Shown: piece after piece, positions 43,156 to 52,227 of the stretch
Numbering within the stretch: position 1 is the stretch's first letter
Layout: each line of letters begins with the position of its first letter
The notes under the pieces: model-generated
Seen by the model: the letters and a program-made list of their open reading frames with translations, nothing else
What the model was told of the DNA's origin: nothing
Databases searched by the model: none
Program-made: the position numbers and the translations under genes
From: Termitidicoccus mucosus
GTDB taxonomy: Bacteria > Verrucomicrobiota > Verrucomicrobiia > Opitutales > Opitutaceae
Direction: 5' to 3'
Length of the DNA stretch: 64,000 nucleotides
NCBI RefSeq assembly: GCF_038725785.1
Contig: NZ_CP109796.1
Coordinates: 1,674,001 to 1,738,000, forward strand

Positions 43156-44502
43156 TCATTCATTGGTGCGAAGCGCGTCGCGGCGGAAGGTGCGCGCCCT
43201 CGCGAACGCAACGGCGCCGGCGCCGATCACATACAGCGCGGCGAGCGCGGCGAACCCGCGCGACAGGCCGGAGCCGTCCGCGAAGGTGTCCTTCATGCGG
43301 CCCAGCGCCCAGGGCGAAAGCGAGCCGATGAGAAACGCCGCCATCGTCATCACCGACACGGCGGTCGCGCGCGAACGCGGCGGGATCACGTCGAAGAGCG
43401 AGGCGTGCGTGTTGCATTCGTAGAGGCCGCGGAAAAACCCGAAAATCCCCATTGCGAGGCACGCGGTCGCAAGGCTTGGCGCGAGGGCCATCCAGAGGAT
43501 GGCGGGCGCGCCGAGGGCCATCGCGATGGTTTGCAACTCCAGCCGCGCGGTCGGGCGGGTGCGCGCCCGGAAGTCCGAGAACGCGCCGCCGGCCAGCACG
43601 CCGGCCATGGCGGCGAGGTGGTGAAAAAGCATCGAGTAGCCGCCGGCCAGCGTCAGCGAGAGGTGGAACTTGTCCTGAAGAAACGAGGGGGCCCAGACGA
43701 CGTAGGCGTTGTTCACGCAGACGATGGCGGTGAACGCGACGGTGAGCAGCAGCGCCGTCGGTGTGCGGAAAATCAGTCCGAGGGAACGGAGGAACGACGT
43801 GTCATCGGCGGGAGCGGGCACGGGCGAGTTTTGTAGGGCGCGACCTTGTGTCGCGCCGGGATTATCAACGCGGCCTGACGCGAGGTCAGGCCCTACGGGA
43901 GCCGCCGGCGCGGTGTTGTTCTCCGGCGTGTCGCGCAGGCGCAGCATGAAGACAAAGGCGAGGAGGATGCCGCAGGCGCCGAAGACGTAGAACGCCGAGC
44001 GCCAGCCCCAGCGGTCGGCGATCCAGCCGCCGAGGAAGCCGCTTGTGATGACGCCGATGTAGAGCGCGGCCTGGTGGACGGACATCGCGATGCTGCGGGT
44101 GGAGCGGTGAAACTTGGCGAGCAGCGAATACGCCGAGGGCGCGTAGAACGCCTCGCCGCCGGCGGTCGCCACGCTGCGCAGCGCCACGAGGGCGACCACG
44201 CCGCCGGCAAAACCGGTGAAGAGCGTGGCCGTGCTCCAGAAAAGCAGGCAGGAGGTGATGACGCGGGTCTTGGGGAAGCGGTCGCCGGCGAAGCCCGCGA
44301 AGGGCATCAGGATCGCGAGGGTGAAAAACAGCACCGAGCCCACCAGACCCTCCTGCGCGCCGGTGAGCAGCAGGTCCGCACGGATTTGCGGGAGCACCAC
44401 GCCGAAGATGGCGCGGTCGCCCTGGTGAAAGAAAAACGCCAGGCACAGGAGGGCGAGCAGCTCCCATTTGTAGCGGGCGTGGAGGGGTTTTGAGGGTTTC
44501 AT
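43156..44502 (-). CDS. MFS transporter (ACS-like) with repeat-derived loop
   Basis: Twelve-helix major facilitator of 448 residues, of the anion/cation symporter-like type that often carries sugar acids (LAFFFHQGDRAIFGVVLPQI, FAGFAGDRFPKTR, RWGWRSAFYVFGACGILLAF). The central cytoplasmic loop contains GPDLASGRVDNPGATQGRAL, which is encoded by a palindromic element (43833-43896) of the type otherwise found between genes. Its start overlaps the end of the SDR gene by four bases, so it is part of that operon. Confidence 0.85.
   Translation of the reverse strand: MKPSKPLHARYKWELLALLCLAFFFHQGDRAIFGVVLPQIRADLLLTGAQEGLVGSVLFFTLAILMPFAGFAGDRFPKTRVITSCLLFWSTATLFTGFAGGVVALVALRSVATAGGEAFYAPSAYSLLAKFHRSTRSIAMSVHQAALYIGVITSGFLGGWIADRWGWRSAFYVFGACGILLAFVFMLRLRDTPENNTAPAAPVGPDLASGRVDNPGATQGRALQNSPVPAPADDTSFLRSLGLIFRTPTALLLTVAFTAIVCVNNAYVVWAPSFLQDKFHLSLTLAGGYSMLFHHLAAMAGVLAGGAFSDFRARTRPTARLELQTIAMALGAPAILWMALAPSLATACLAMGIFGFFRGLYECNTHASLFDVIPPRSRATAVSVMTMAAFLIGSLSPWALGRMKDTFADGSGLSRGFAALAALYVIGAGAVAFARARTFRRDALRTNE
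43833..43896. repeat. Palindromic element inside the MFS coding region
   Basis: GTAG (43833-43836) and CTAC (43893-43896) bound two perfect hairpins: GGCGCGAC/GTCGCGCC (43837-43857) and GGCCTGAC/GTCAGGCC (43872-43892). The reading frame of the transporter stays open through it. Related GTAGGGCG...CGCCCTAC-type elements lie between genes at 56189-56260 and 61012-61066. Confidence 0.88.
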
Positions 44503-45272
44503 GTCTCAAACGCCTCCGGGACAAGCTGGACGGAGCAGCCGCCGTCAACCACCAGCCGGGAGCCGGTGATGCGGCGGGCCTGTTCCGAGGCGAGAAAAAG
44601 GACGGCGTCGGCGATGTCCGCCCCGTCGGCCTCGCGGCCGAGCGGGACGATGGCCCGGCGCCGGGCCACGACCTCGGGCGCGAGGCCGTCCCAGCGCGAG
44701 GTGTGGATGTAGCCGGGGATGACGGTGTTCACGCGGATGCCGCGCGGGCCGAGTTCAAGGGCCATGGCGCGGGTGAGCGCCTCGATGCCGCCCTTGGTGG
44801 CGACGTAGGCGCTGCGGTTGCGGATGGCGCGCGCGGCGGCGTTCGAGCCGAGGTTCACGATCGCCCCGCCGCCCTGCGCGACCATCAGCCGCGCCGCCTC
44901 CTGCGAGCAATAAAACGTGCCGAGGAGGTTGACGCGCACGACGTTTTCCAGAACCGCCGGCGGCATATCGAGAAACGAGTGGCCGATGGCGTGCTGCACG
45001 GCGTTGTTGACGAGGACGTCGAGCCGGCCCCATTCGGCGCGGATGCGCGCGAACAGGCCCGCGACGGCGTCGCGGCTGGCGAGGTCGGCAGGCATGGCGG
45101 CGATCTCGCCGCCGGTGTCCGCGCGGAGTTCGGCGGCGGCTTGTTCGGTGGCGGCGGGATCGAGGTCGTTGAGCGCGACGCGCGCGCCGGCGGCGGCGAA
45201 GGCGCGGGCGATGGCCAGGCCGGAGTTGGTGGCCGCGCCGGTGACGAGCACGTGTTGGTCTTTGAAATTCAT
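44499..45272 (-). CDS. SDR family oxidoreductase
   Basis: NAD(P)-dependent short-chain dehydrogenase of 257 residues. The nucleotide motif is VTGAATNSGLAIARAFAAAG, NNA-type NNAVQHA follows, the catalytic Tyr-Lys lies in SAYVATKGG after the Ser region VNLGSNAAA, and VIPGYIHTSRW follows. The usual T-G-x3-G-x-G reads TGAATNSG. In this operon it probably oxidises a sugar to its lactone or acid, as in galactose or fucose oxidative pathways. ATG 45272 is preferred over TTG 45299. Confidence 0.85.
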   Translation of the reverse strand: MNFKDQHVLVTGAATNSGLAIARAFAAAGARVALNDLDPAATEQAAAELRADTGGEIAAMPADLASRDAVAGLFARIRAEWGRLDVLVNNAVQHAIGHSFLDMPPAVLENVVRVNLLGTFYCSQEAARLMVAQGGGAIVNLGSNAAARAIRNRSAYVATKGGIEALTRAMALELGPRGIRVNTVIPGYIHTSRWDGLAPEVVARRRAIVPLGREADGADIADAVLFLASEQARRITGSRLVVDGGCSVQLVPEAFET

Positions 45273-45305
45273 GAGGAGCTGGCGGTTCAAGCCGGTCAAG
45301 CCGGG

Positions 45306-46484
45306 TTAATTGGTTTTGTTATGGTCGAAATAGGAGACGGCGTCGGCGGGGCGGATGTCCGTGAGCGCGCCGGTGTAGTGGCGGAGATTGCGCGGCTCGT
45401 AGGGGTGGCGGGCGATGGCTTCGAGGTCCAGGTCGATGCCCAGGCCGGGGCCGTCGGGGATGAGCATGGCGCCGGCCTCGAAGCCGACGCGCTCGGTGCT
45501 GATTTCGCGGCGGTGGGGCACGTCGTCGGACATGGTTTCGAGCAGGAAAAAGTTCGGCGTGCAGGCGGCGAGCTGGAGCGTGGCGGCGTTGGCGACGGGG
45601 CCGGAGGGGTTGTGCGGACAGATGGCAATGTGGTGCGTCTCGGCCATAGCGGCGATCTTGCGCAGTTCGCCGATGCCGCCGGCGTGGCTCACGTCGGGCT
45701 GGATGTAGTCGGCGCAGCCGAGCTGGAGGAAATTGCGGAAATCCCAGCGGCTGTAGATGCGTTCGCCGGCGGCGATGGGCACGCGGACGCGGCGCTTGAC
45801 CTCGGCGAGCGCGTCGGGGTTGTCGGGCGGCACCGGCTCCTCAAACCAGGTGATGTCAAACTCCTCCAGACGGCGCGCGATGCGGATGGCGGTGGGGACG
45901 TTGAAACGCCCGTGCCCCTCGATGAGGATGTCCACCTCGGGGCCGACGGCCTCGACGACGGCGCGCACGCAGGCGATGGCGTCGTCGAGCTCGCGCTTGC
46001 CGATGTTCATGTAGGCGGAGCCGAACGGGTCCCACTTCAGGCCGCGAAAGCCGCGGGCGACGGCGGCGCGGGCCTTTTCGGCGAACTCGTCGGGGCGCTT
46101 GGCGGGGGCGAACCAGCCGTTGGCGTAGCAGGGCACGCGGTCGCGCACGCGCCCGCCGAGGAGCTGCCAGACGGGGACGCCGAGCGCCTTGCCCTTGATG
46201 TCCCAGAGGGCCATTTCGACGGCGGAGAGCGCGCTCATGAGCACGGGGCCGCCGCGCCAGTAGGCGTCGCGGTAGGTGTCGTGCCAGAACGCCTCGATGT
46301 CGAAGGGGTCGCGCCCGGCAAGGTAGCGCTCCAGTTCGCGACAGGCTTGGGCGACGGTGGGCTCGCGGTATTCCAGCGTGGCCTCGCCGACGCCGTGCGG
46401 GCCGCTGTCGGTGAGCACGCGCACGAACACCCAGTTCGTGCGCCACGCATGGCAGATGTGTGTTTCAATGGCGGTGACTTTCAT
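45306..46484 (-). CDS. Mandelate racemase/muconate lactonizing enzyme family, sugar-acid dehydratase-like
   Basis: Enolase-superfamily enzyme of 392 residues, closest in motif pattern to galactonate dehydratase-type members, which remove water from an aldonic acid. Key segments are GFRGLKWDPFGSAYMNIG (the K-x-D strand), DILIEGHGRFN and TWFEEPVPPDNPDAL (first metal ligands), PIAAGERIYSRWDF, DVSHAGGIGELRKIAAMAE and HNPSGPVANAATLQLAAC. A His in HGRF/PHNPSGP would be the general base. Exact substrate is inferred from context only. Confidence 0.82.
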   Translation of the reverse strand: MKVTAIETHICHAWRTNWVFVRVLTDSGPHGVGEATLEYREPTVAQACRELERYLAGRDPFDIEAFWHDTYRDAYWRGGPVLMSALSAVEMALWDIKGKALGVPVWQLLGGRVRDRVPCYANGWFAPAKRPDEFAEKARAAVARGFRGLKWDPFGSAYMNIGKRELDDAIACVRAVVEAVGPEVDILIEGHGRFNVPTAIRIARRLEEFDITWFEEPVPPDNPDALAEVKRRVRVPIAAGERIYSRWDFRNFLQLGCADYIQPDVSHAGGIGELRKIAAMAETHHIAICPHNPSGPVANAATLQLAACTPNFFLLETMSDDVPHRREISTERVGFEAGAMLIPDGPGLGIDLDLEAIARHPYEPRNLRHYTGALTDIRPADAVSYFDHNKTN

Positions 46485-46507
46485 GGGAGGGGAAAGGGGG
46501 AGTCTTT

Positions 46508-47569
46508 TTATTCGACGGCGGTTTTATATACGCAGACGTGGCGGTAGGTTTCTCCGGGGCGGAGGGTGGCGGAGGGGAAATTGGCGTGGTTCGGACTGTC
46601 GGGGAAACGCTGGGTTTCGAGACAGAGGGCGGAGCGGCGGCCGTAAGGTTTTCCCTGTTTTCCCGTGATGCCGGCGGGGAGGCTGTCTGAGCAGTAGAGC
46701 TGGAGGCCGGGCTGGTCGGTGCGGACTTCGAGCACGCGTCCGCTGTGCGGTTCGACGACGCGGGCGGCGATGGGGAGCGGACGGGCCGTCCGCGTTCCAT
46801 AGGGGTCGAGGACGAAGTTCAGGCCCTTGCGTTCGCCGATGGGCGCGGGCCGGCGGAAATCGAACGGCGTGCCGGCGACGGAAACGATTTCGCCGGTGGG
46901 GATGTGCGCGGCGTCGGTGGGCGTGCAATGGCCGGCGCGAATTTCGAGCAGGTGACCGCCGATGTCGCCGGAGCCGGCGCCGTGGAGGTTGAAGAAGGAG
47001 TGGTTGGTGAGGTTGACGATGGTGGGCCGGTCGGTCACGGCCTCGTAGGTGATTTTGAGTTCGTTGTCGTCGGTGAGCGTATAAACCATTTTCACGCGGA
47101 GGTTGCCGGGGAAGCCCTGGTCGCCGTCGGGGGAAAGGAGGGCGAGTTCGAGCGTGCGCGGGTCGGGCTGGCGGGCGTCCCAGACGACGGCATGGAAACC
47201 CTTGGGGCCGCCGTGGAGGGCGTTGGGGCCGTTGTTGGGCGGGATGCTGTATTCGACGCCGTCGAGGGTGAAGCGTCCGCGTGCGATGCGGTTGGCGCAG
47301 CGGCCGATGGCCGCGCCGAAGTAGGGTTCCCTTGAGCTTATATAATCTTGTATAGTGTCGTAGCCGAGCACGATGTCGGCGAGGTTGCCGTCGCGGTCGG
47401 GAGCGAGCCAGGAGACGATGCGCGCGCCGTGGTTGGTCACGCGGATTTCCACGCCGTGACGGTTCGCGAGGACGAACAGGCCGGTTTGTTTGCCGTCAAC
47501 GACGCGCTCGAAGCGCGCGGGCGGCGGGCCGGCTTCGGCGGGCGTGTTGGGGTTGGCGCGGGTGGTCAT
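46508..47569 (-). CDS. Aldose 1-epimerase (galactose mutarotase)
   Basis: Enzyme of 353 residues that interconverts alpha and beta anomers of aldoses such as galactose. The family motifs are ANRHGVEIRVTNHGARIVSW, GRCANRIARGRFTLDG, NALHGGPKGFHAVVWD with the substrate His, LTNHSFFNLHG with the catalytic His, and LCLETQRFPDSPNH with the catalytic Glu. No signal peptide is seen. ATG 47569 is chosen since the upstream frame is Pro/Ser-rich shadow sequence. It fits a locus that handles galactose-type sugars. Confidence 0.9.
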   Translation of the reverse strand: MTTRANPNTPAEAGPPPARFERVVDGKQTGLFVLANRHGVEIRVTNHGARIVSWLAPDRDGNLADIVLGYDTIQDYISSREPYFGAAIGRCANRIARGRFTLDGVEYSIPPNNGPNALHGGPKGFHAVVWDARQPDPRTLELALLSPDGDQGFPGNLRVKMVYTLTDDNELKITYEAVTDRPTIVNLTNHSFFNLHGAGSGDIGGHLLEIRAGHCTPTDAAHIPTGEIVSVAGTPFDFRRPAPIGERKGLNFVLDPYGTRTARPLPIAARVVEPHSGRVLEVRTDQPGLQLYCSDSLPAGITGKQGKPYGRRSALCLETQRFPDSPNHANFPSATLRPGETYRHVCVYKTAVE

Positions 47570-47585
47570 GGCGGCGGAGGGGCGG

Positions 47586-49868
47586 CTATTTGGCGGATTC
47601 GAAGAGGAGCACGGCGAGGGCGTGGCGGGGGAGGACGAGGTGGATTTCGGCGGCGCTGGCGGGGGTGACTTCGGCGTCACCGACGGCGTCGTGGCCGGCG
47701 TATTTGTAGCCGGCGGGAACGGTGATGGTGGCGGCGGCGGCGTCCTTGGCGCTTTGGGTGGCGACGATGGCCATGCGCTTGCCGAGGGTGAAGGAGCGGG
47801 CCTGGACCTCCGTGTTTGAATTGGCGAAGCCGTCTGTGTCGGTGTAGCGGCCTTCGAGGAGGAGATCGGCCTGGCGCTGGCGGAGAGCGTCTATCTTGGC
47901 GAGGTAGCTTTGATAATACGGGGTCTCGGCGATGGTGCGGCGGCAGCGGTAGATTTCCACATCGGAGCGGAGGCCGAGGAGGACGGCGCGGTTGACGCGG
48001 CGCTCGATGTCGGAATCGTCGCGGATTTCGCGGTCGCTGAGGATGATTTCAGGGAAGGTGTAGCGGAAGAACTCCAGAAAGCCGCGGGGGCCGGTGGAGC
48101 CGGTGAAGAGGGAGTGAACGTAGTCGGCGTGCTGGCCGGTGACATCGCTGATAATCTCGATGCCGAGGGCGAGGTTGGGGTCGAGGGAACGGAGGTGGTC
48201 GCGGAGGCGGCGGATGATGTCGGCCTTGGCGGCGACGGAGCCGACCCAGTGCGGGGGGTGGTTGTGGGCGGGGTTGGAGCAGGGCGGCTCGTCCATGCCC
48301 ATCTGGTCGAGGAAGAGGGAGTGGCAGCCGTAGGCGGCGGCGCGGTCGGCTTGGGCGCGGAGGTGGTCGAACCAAGCGGGAGAGGAGGGGCAGGCGATGG
48401 CGAAGTAGCGTCCGACAAAGATCCTGGCGAAGTTGCCGGGGCCGGTGAAGGTGTAGCGGTCAAGGACTTCGTTGCCGAAGGGGTCGAGGATGACGGGGCC
48501 GACGCCGGTGGCTTTGTGGTAGTCGCTGATGCGGTCAATGAGGCGGCCGTTGGTGTAGAGGATGACGTGGCCGCCGTTTTTGTTGAAATGGGCGATGCCG
48601 TCGAGCATTTCGCGCTCGGTGCCGAGCTTGGGGTTCGGGGTGTAGTCGGGGTAGTGGTTGTCGTGGCCGCCCTTTTGCCAGCCGAACAGGAAGAGGGTGT
48701 TGATGCCGGCGGCGGCACCGTCGGCGTGGATTTGCGGGAGGTCGGCGTAGCGGTAGTGGATTTCGCCGTGCTGGTGGCGGAGGATGATGCGCTGCCAGCC
48801 GTTCATGCGGCGGACCCACTCGGGGACGGTCCGGGCGGCGGCAACGGGGGTGCCGTCGGGGTTTTTCTGGAACCAAGTGCCGGCCCAGCGGCGGTATTTT
48901 CCGGCGACGACATGCCAGTCGCCGGAATAGGGGGCGGTGACGAACTCGCCCTCGGTCCAGGTATCACCGGCGGCGATGCCGGGGAAGCGGACGAAGCCGG
49001 CCTCAAGTCTGGCGGAGGGCTGGTCGAAAACGGCCTTGGAGGTGCCGGGGACTTTTTCGGCGGGATAGACGCGAAATTGGTGGAGGGTGCGCTCGAAGCG
49101 GGTGGAGTGGCAGCCGAAGTAGAGGCCCTGGCGGGGACCGGCGAAGGCGAAGCAATTGGCGGAGGCGCCGTGGAAGGAGGGGTAGGAAAGAGTCAAGGCG
49201 CGGAAGAGGTGGTCGGCGGCCTTGTAGGCGGTGAACTGGCGGGCGACTTCGTCGCGGGGGTCGGGGATGAGCTCGCCGCCTTGTTTTGACCAGAGGAGTT
49301 TGTGATCGGGGGCGAGGGCGAGGTCGCCGACGAGGGGGAAGTGACATTCGCGGACGGCGGTGGCGGCGGCGAGGGCGGTGTTGTTTTTGACGCTGATGGT
49401 CCAGCGGATTTCGTCGCTGGCGGCGGCCTCGTCGGGGAGCGTGGCGGTGATTTCGACGCTGACGGGGAGCGGCTCGGGCTTGATGTCGAGGCCGCGCGCG
49501 CGGATACGGGTGAGCGAGGGCCAGACGATGCGGAGGGCGGAGCCGGCGGGAGTGACGATGTTGGAAATGCGGGGGCGGATGGCGCTGTCGTCGGGGGTGA
49601 CCTCGATGTCGAGTTCGTCGTCCTCCTGAAGATAAATGCGCCAGAGCTGGCCGGGGGAGCGGAGGTATTCGCAGCCCTTGCCGTGGTCGGCGGCGAGGTT
49701 TTTGAGGGAAACGAGGCGGCCGGCGTCGTCTATTTCGAGGCGGAGGCTCTTGTTTTCCAAGACGTGGCCTGCAGCGGCCGGGGCGAGGGCACCGGCGAGG
49801 GCGACGGCGGCGAAGGCGAGGATGCGGAGCGCGGGGGGAAGGCGGCGTAGGTCGGTTTTGGCGTTCAT
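47586..49868 (-). CDS. Secreted glycosidase-like protein, DUF6259 type
   Basis: A 760-residue protein with a signal peptide (LRILAFAAVALAGALAPAAA), an N-terminal beta domain resembling those of GH31/GH36-type enzymes (LENKSLRLEIDDAGRLVSLK) and a barrel-like centre (PEWVRRMNGWQRIILRHQHG, FLFGWQKGGHDNHYPDY, CHSLFLDQMGMDEP). The layout matches DUF6259 proteins, which are common in Verrucomicrobiota and are taken to be glycosidases; the Asp in FLDQMG is a candidate catalytic residue. ATG 49904, which overlaps the upstream stop as ATGA, is an alternative start. Confidence 0.72.
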   Translation of the reverse strand: MNAKTDLRRLPPALRILAFAAVALAGALAPAAAGHVLENKSLRLEIDDAGRLVSLKNLAADHGKGCEYLRSPGQLWRIYLQEDDELDIEVTPDDSAIRPRISNIVTPAGSALRIVWPSLTRIRARGLDIKPEPLPVSVEITATLPDEAAASDEIRWTISVKNNTALAAATAVRECHFPLVGDLALAPDHKLLWSKQGGELIPDPRDEVARQFTAYKAADHLFRALTLSYPSFHGASANCFAFAGPRQGLYFGCHSTRFERTLHQFRVYPAEKVPGTSKAVFDQPSARLEAGFVRFPGIAAGDTWTEGEFVTAPYSGDWHVVAGKYRRWAGTWFQKNPDGTPVAAARTVPEWVRRMNGWQRIILRHQHGEIHYRYADLPQIHADGAAAGINTLFLFGWQKGGHDNHYPDYTPNPKLGTEREMLDGIAHFNKNGGHVILYTNGRLIDRISDYHKATGVGPVILDPFGNEVLDRYTFTGPGNFARIFVGRYFAIACPSSPAWFDHLRAQADRAAAYGCHSLFLDQMGMDEPPCSNPAHNHPPHWVGSVAAKADIIRRLRDHLRSLDPNLALGIEIISDVTGQHADYVHSLFTGSTGPRGFLEFFRYTFPEIILSDREIRDDSDIERRVNRAVLLGLRSDVEIYRCRRTIAETPYYQSYLAKIDALRQRQADLLLEGRYTDTDGFANSNTEVQARSFTLGKRMAIVATQSAKDAAAATITVPAGYKYAGHDAVGDAEVTPASAAEIHLVLPRHALAVLLFESAK

Positions 49869-49900
49869 GGCGGGGAAAATTCGATGGCGGTTGATTTGGT

Positions 49901-52120
49901 TCATTTTATTGGCGCCTGTTTTTTCGCGGCGGCTGCGCGAGTTTGATACAGCGAGGCGGCGGTGGCGCGCACGGCGGCGATGGTCTCGGCGTAGGGCGTG
50001 TCGCAAATGTCCACCAGCCCGGTCTGGAAGTTTTCGCCGTCGAAGCGGCCGGTCGCGGGCTGGTCGTAAAATTGAAACCAGTGCGTGCCGACGATGGACG
50101 GGTGGCGGAGCGCGCTGGCGACATACTCGCGGTAGGCGGTGGCGCGGGCTGCCTGGTCGGCCACGGGAACGAGCGAGGGATCGAAGAGGCCGCGGTCGGG
50201 CGCGCCGAAGTGAAACTCGCCGATCAGCACGGGCAGGTCCACGCCGGGGGCGAGGCGGAAGACATCGAGGGTGGGAGCGTAGATGTTTTCGCTGATCACG
50301 TCGCAATGCCGCGCGGCGATGCGCGTGACGAACCAGGTGGGATGCGAGAAGCGCGCGCCGAGGTAAAGGTGATGGGGCGAGGCGGCCTTGAGCGCGGCGC
50401 GGCAGCCGCCGAAATACTCGTCGATGAAACGGTCGCTCAGCATCTCCAGGTCGGCCTTCGCGTCGGGGCGTCCGCGGTCGGGCGGCGTGGTGGCGGCAAG
50501 CAGCGCGTCCCAGTCCGCGTGCGCCGCGCCCCAGGCGGCGTTGAGGGCGGCGATATCGGCGTATTTGTTTTTCAATACATCCACAAAGGCGCGCTTGGCC
50601 GGCTGCGCCGGAGGCGAGGCGAGCACAACCTCGGCGGTGTGGCAGGGGTCGCCCCATTTCAGCTCGTTGTCCACGAAGAAACCGAGGCACCACGGGTCGT
50701 TCAGCGAGTCCTTCAGCTCGGTGCGCAGGACACGGTCCATGTGCCGCCGCCAGGCCGGGTCGAAGGGGTCGGGCAGCTTGCCCCAGTTGCCGTCGGACGC
50801 CTCGACGCGGAACTCGGCGCCGCCCATCGGCGCGGAATAGACGATGGCGGTGTAGGGCGTTTTCCGCCGCAGGTAAACGGCGGGATCGGAGGAGTTGGCG
50901 ATGGTGTTCAGACCCCAGCTTTCCAGCCGCCGCAGCGCGCGGTCCTCGAACTCCGCCGTCCAGCCCTCACCGTATTTGCGGAAAAGGTTTGCCTCGAGAA
51001 AATCATACACGGCGTGCGCGCCCTTTCCGAGATAGTAGCCACGCGTCGAAGGCGCCTCGGTGCCGTAAAAACGGCCGAGCGGCGAATCTTTCGGCGGCAG
51101 CCGGAACAGGTGTTCGCGATCCGGCAGCGGGGTGCCGCGGTAAACGCCGCCGACGCGCTGCCGCGTGGCCACGCGCACCACGCCGTGCGACCAGAAGAGC
51201 CGCCCGTCCGGGTCAATCATCCACCACTGGCCGTCGATTTTTTCCACGCGGAAAAACCCCGTGGCGCGGCGTTGCGGGCCGCCGGCCCAGCCGCCGTAAC
51301 GGTTCCAGTCCCGCGGACGCGCGTGCGCGGCGAGGTCGGCATCCTCGGCCTCGCGGCGGGCGGCAAAATCGTCCGCCGAGCTGATTTTTCCGGGCCAGGA
51401 ACGGTGCGCGTATTGGCCGAACTCATCCACCAGCGGAAACACGCGCGACTCCGGCCAGTCGCGCCACGGCTCGGGCACGCCGCGCGCCTGGACGGGGCCG
51501 ACGGCGATGCCGGCGCCGGCGGCGGCGCTCGTGAGGCGGAGGGAAATTTGCGCAATGTCCGCGCCATCCATGAAGCCGTGGCGCGCGAAGTCGGCGGGAG
51601 CGGCCTGCATGGAAAGGAAGCGCGCGGCGAGCGGGCCGGGATTTTTTGTGCCGAGCGGCACCGCCAGCCACACCGTCGATCCGTCCGCGGGCAGCGCCGC
51701 CCGCGCGCGGTAGGTGCGGGGGTGCGCCTTGACCGGACCGTCGGGCGCGGCGGTGTCGCGGATTTCGAGCATCACGCCCACCGGCGCCGGGCCGGGATTG
51801 CGGACGGGCACGGCGATTTCGGCAAACGCGCCCAAGTCCCATGCGCCGCCCGGCGCGCGCAGGACGAGCGCGCCGTCGTTTTCCTTTTTCGCCGTCAGCC
51901 GGAGCCAGCCCGGCGACATGGCGGCGGGCGCGGCATCGGCGGTTGCGGCGAGGGTGGCGGCGGTTTCCACGCCGGCGGCCGGCCAGCGTTCCCACGAGAC
52001 GAGCACGCGCGGAGCCCGCGGCGGTGTTTGCGCGGCGCGCAGGGAAAGGGTTGCCACCAAGACGGCGGCCAGCGCAAACACGGCGGCGGGGAAATGAAAG
52101 CGGCGGGGAAGCTCAAGCAT
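49901..52120 (-). CDS. GH50 (beta-agarase-like) glycoside hydrolase
   Basis: Secreted enzyme of 739 residues with a signal peptide (AAVFALAAVLVATLSLRAAQ). The N-terminal half is a carbohydrate-binding-like beta domain; the GH50 barrel starts near FRVEKIDGQWWMIDPDGRLF. The acid/base Glu is in FFVDNELKWGD and the nucleophile in LIGEFHFGAPDRG, followed by THWFQFYDQPATGR, all typical of GH50. Characterised GH50 enzymes cut beta-1,4 bonds in agarose; land and gut relatives may act on other galactans. It is the first gene of the leftward operon, divergent from the regulator at 52228. Confidence 0.8.
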   Translation of the reverse strand: MLELPRRFHFPAAVFALAAVLVATLSLRAAQTPPRAPRVLVSWERWPAAGVETAATLAATADAAPAAMSPGWLRLTAKKENDGALVLRAPGGAWDLGAFAEIAVPVRNPGPAPVGVMLEIRDTAAPDGPVKAHPRTYRARAALPADGSTVWLAVPLGTKNPGPLAARFLSMQAAPADFARHGFMDGADIAQISLRLTSAAAGAGIAVGPVQARGVPEPWRDWPESRVFPLVDEFGQYAHRSWPGKISSADDFAARREAEDADLAAHARPRDWNRYGGWAGGPQRRATGFFRVEKIDGQWWMIDPDGRLFWSHGVVRVATRQRVGGVYRGTPLPDREHLFRLPPKDSPLGRFYGTEAPSTRGYYLGKGAHAVYDFLEANLFRKYGEGWTAEFEDRALRRLESWGLNTIANSSDPAVYLRRKTPYTAIVYSAPMGGAEFRVEASDGNWGKLPDPFDPAWRRHMDRVLRTELKDSLNDPWCLGFFVDNELKWGDPCHTAEVVLASPPAQPAKRAFVDVLKNKYADIAALNAAWGAAHADWDALLAATTPPDRGRPDAKADLEMLSDRFIDEYFGGCRAALKAASPHHLYLGARFSHPTWFVTRIAARHCDVISENIYAPTLDVFRLAPGVDLPVLIGEFHFGAPDRGLFDPSLVPVADQAARATAYREYVASALRHPSIVGTHWFQFYDQPATGRFDGENFQTGLVDICDTPYAETIAAVRATAASLYQTRAAAAKKQAPIK

Positions 52121-52154
52121 GGCGATGATGTTAACGGCCCGGACACGGCTGGCG

Positions 52155-52194
52155 AATGGCCAAATAAGCCAGAGTATTTCTATTTTAGGCCATT
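52155..52194. promoter_or_regulatory. Operator candidate between GH50 gene and XylR-type regulator
   Basis: AATGGCC (52155-52161) and GGCCATT (52188-52194) form a dyad extended inward by A/T-rich matching bases. It is centred in the 107-base divergent gap (52121-52227). The XylR-type regulator next to it is the likely binder. Confidence 0.5.
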
Positions 52195-52227
52195 GACCTT
52201 GCCCGCCGAAACGTTTGGGTGCGGAGC

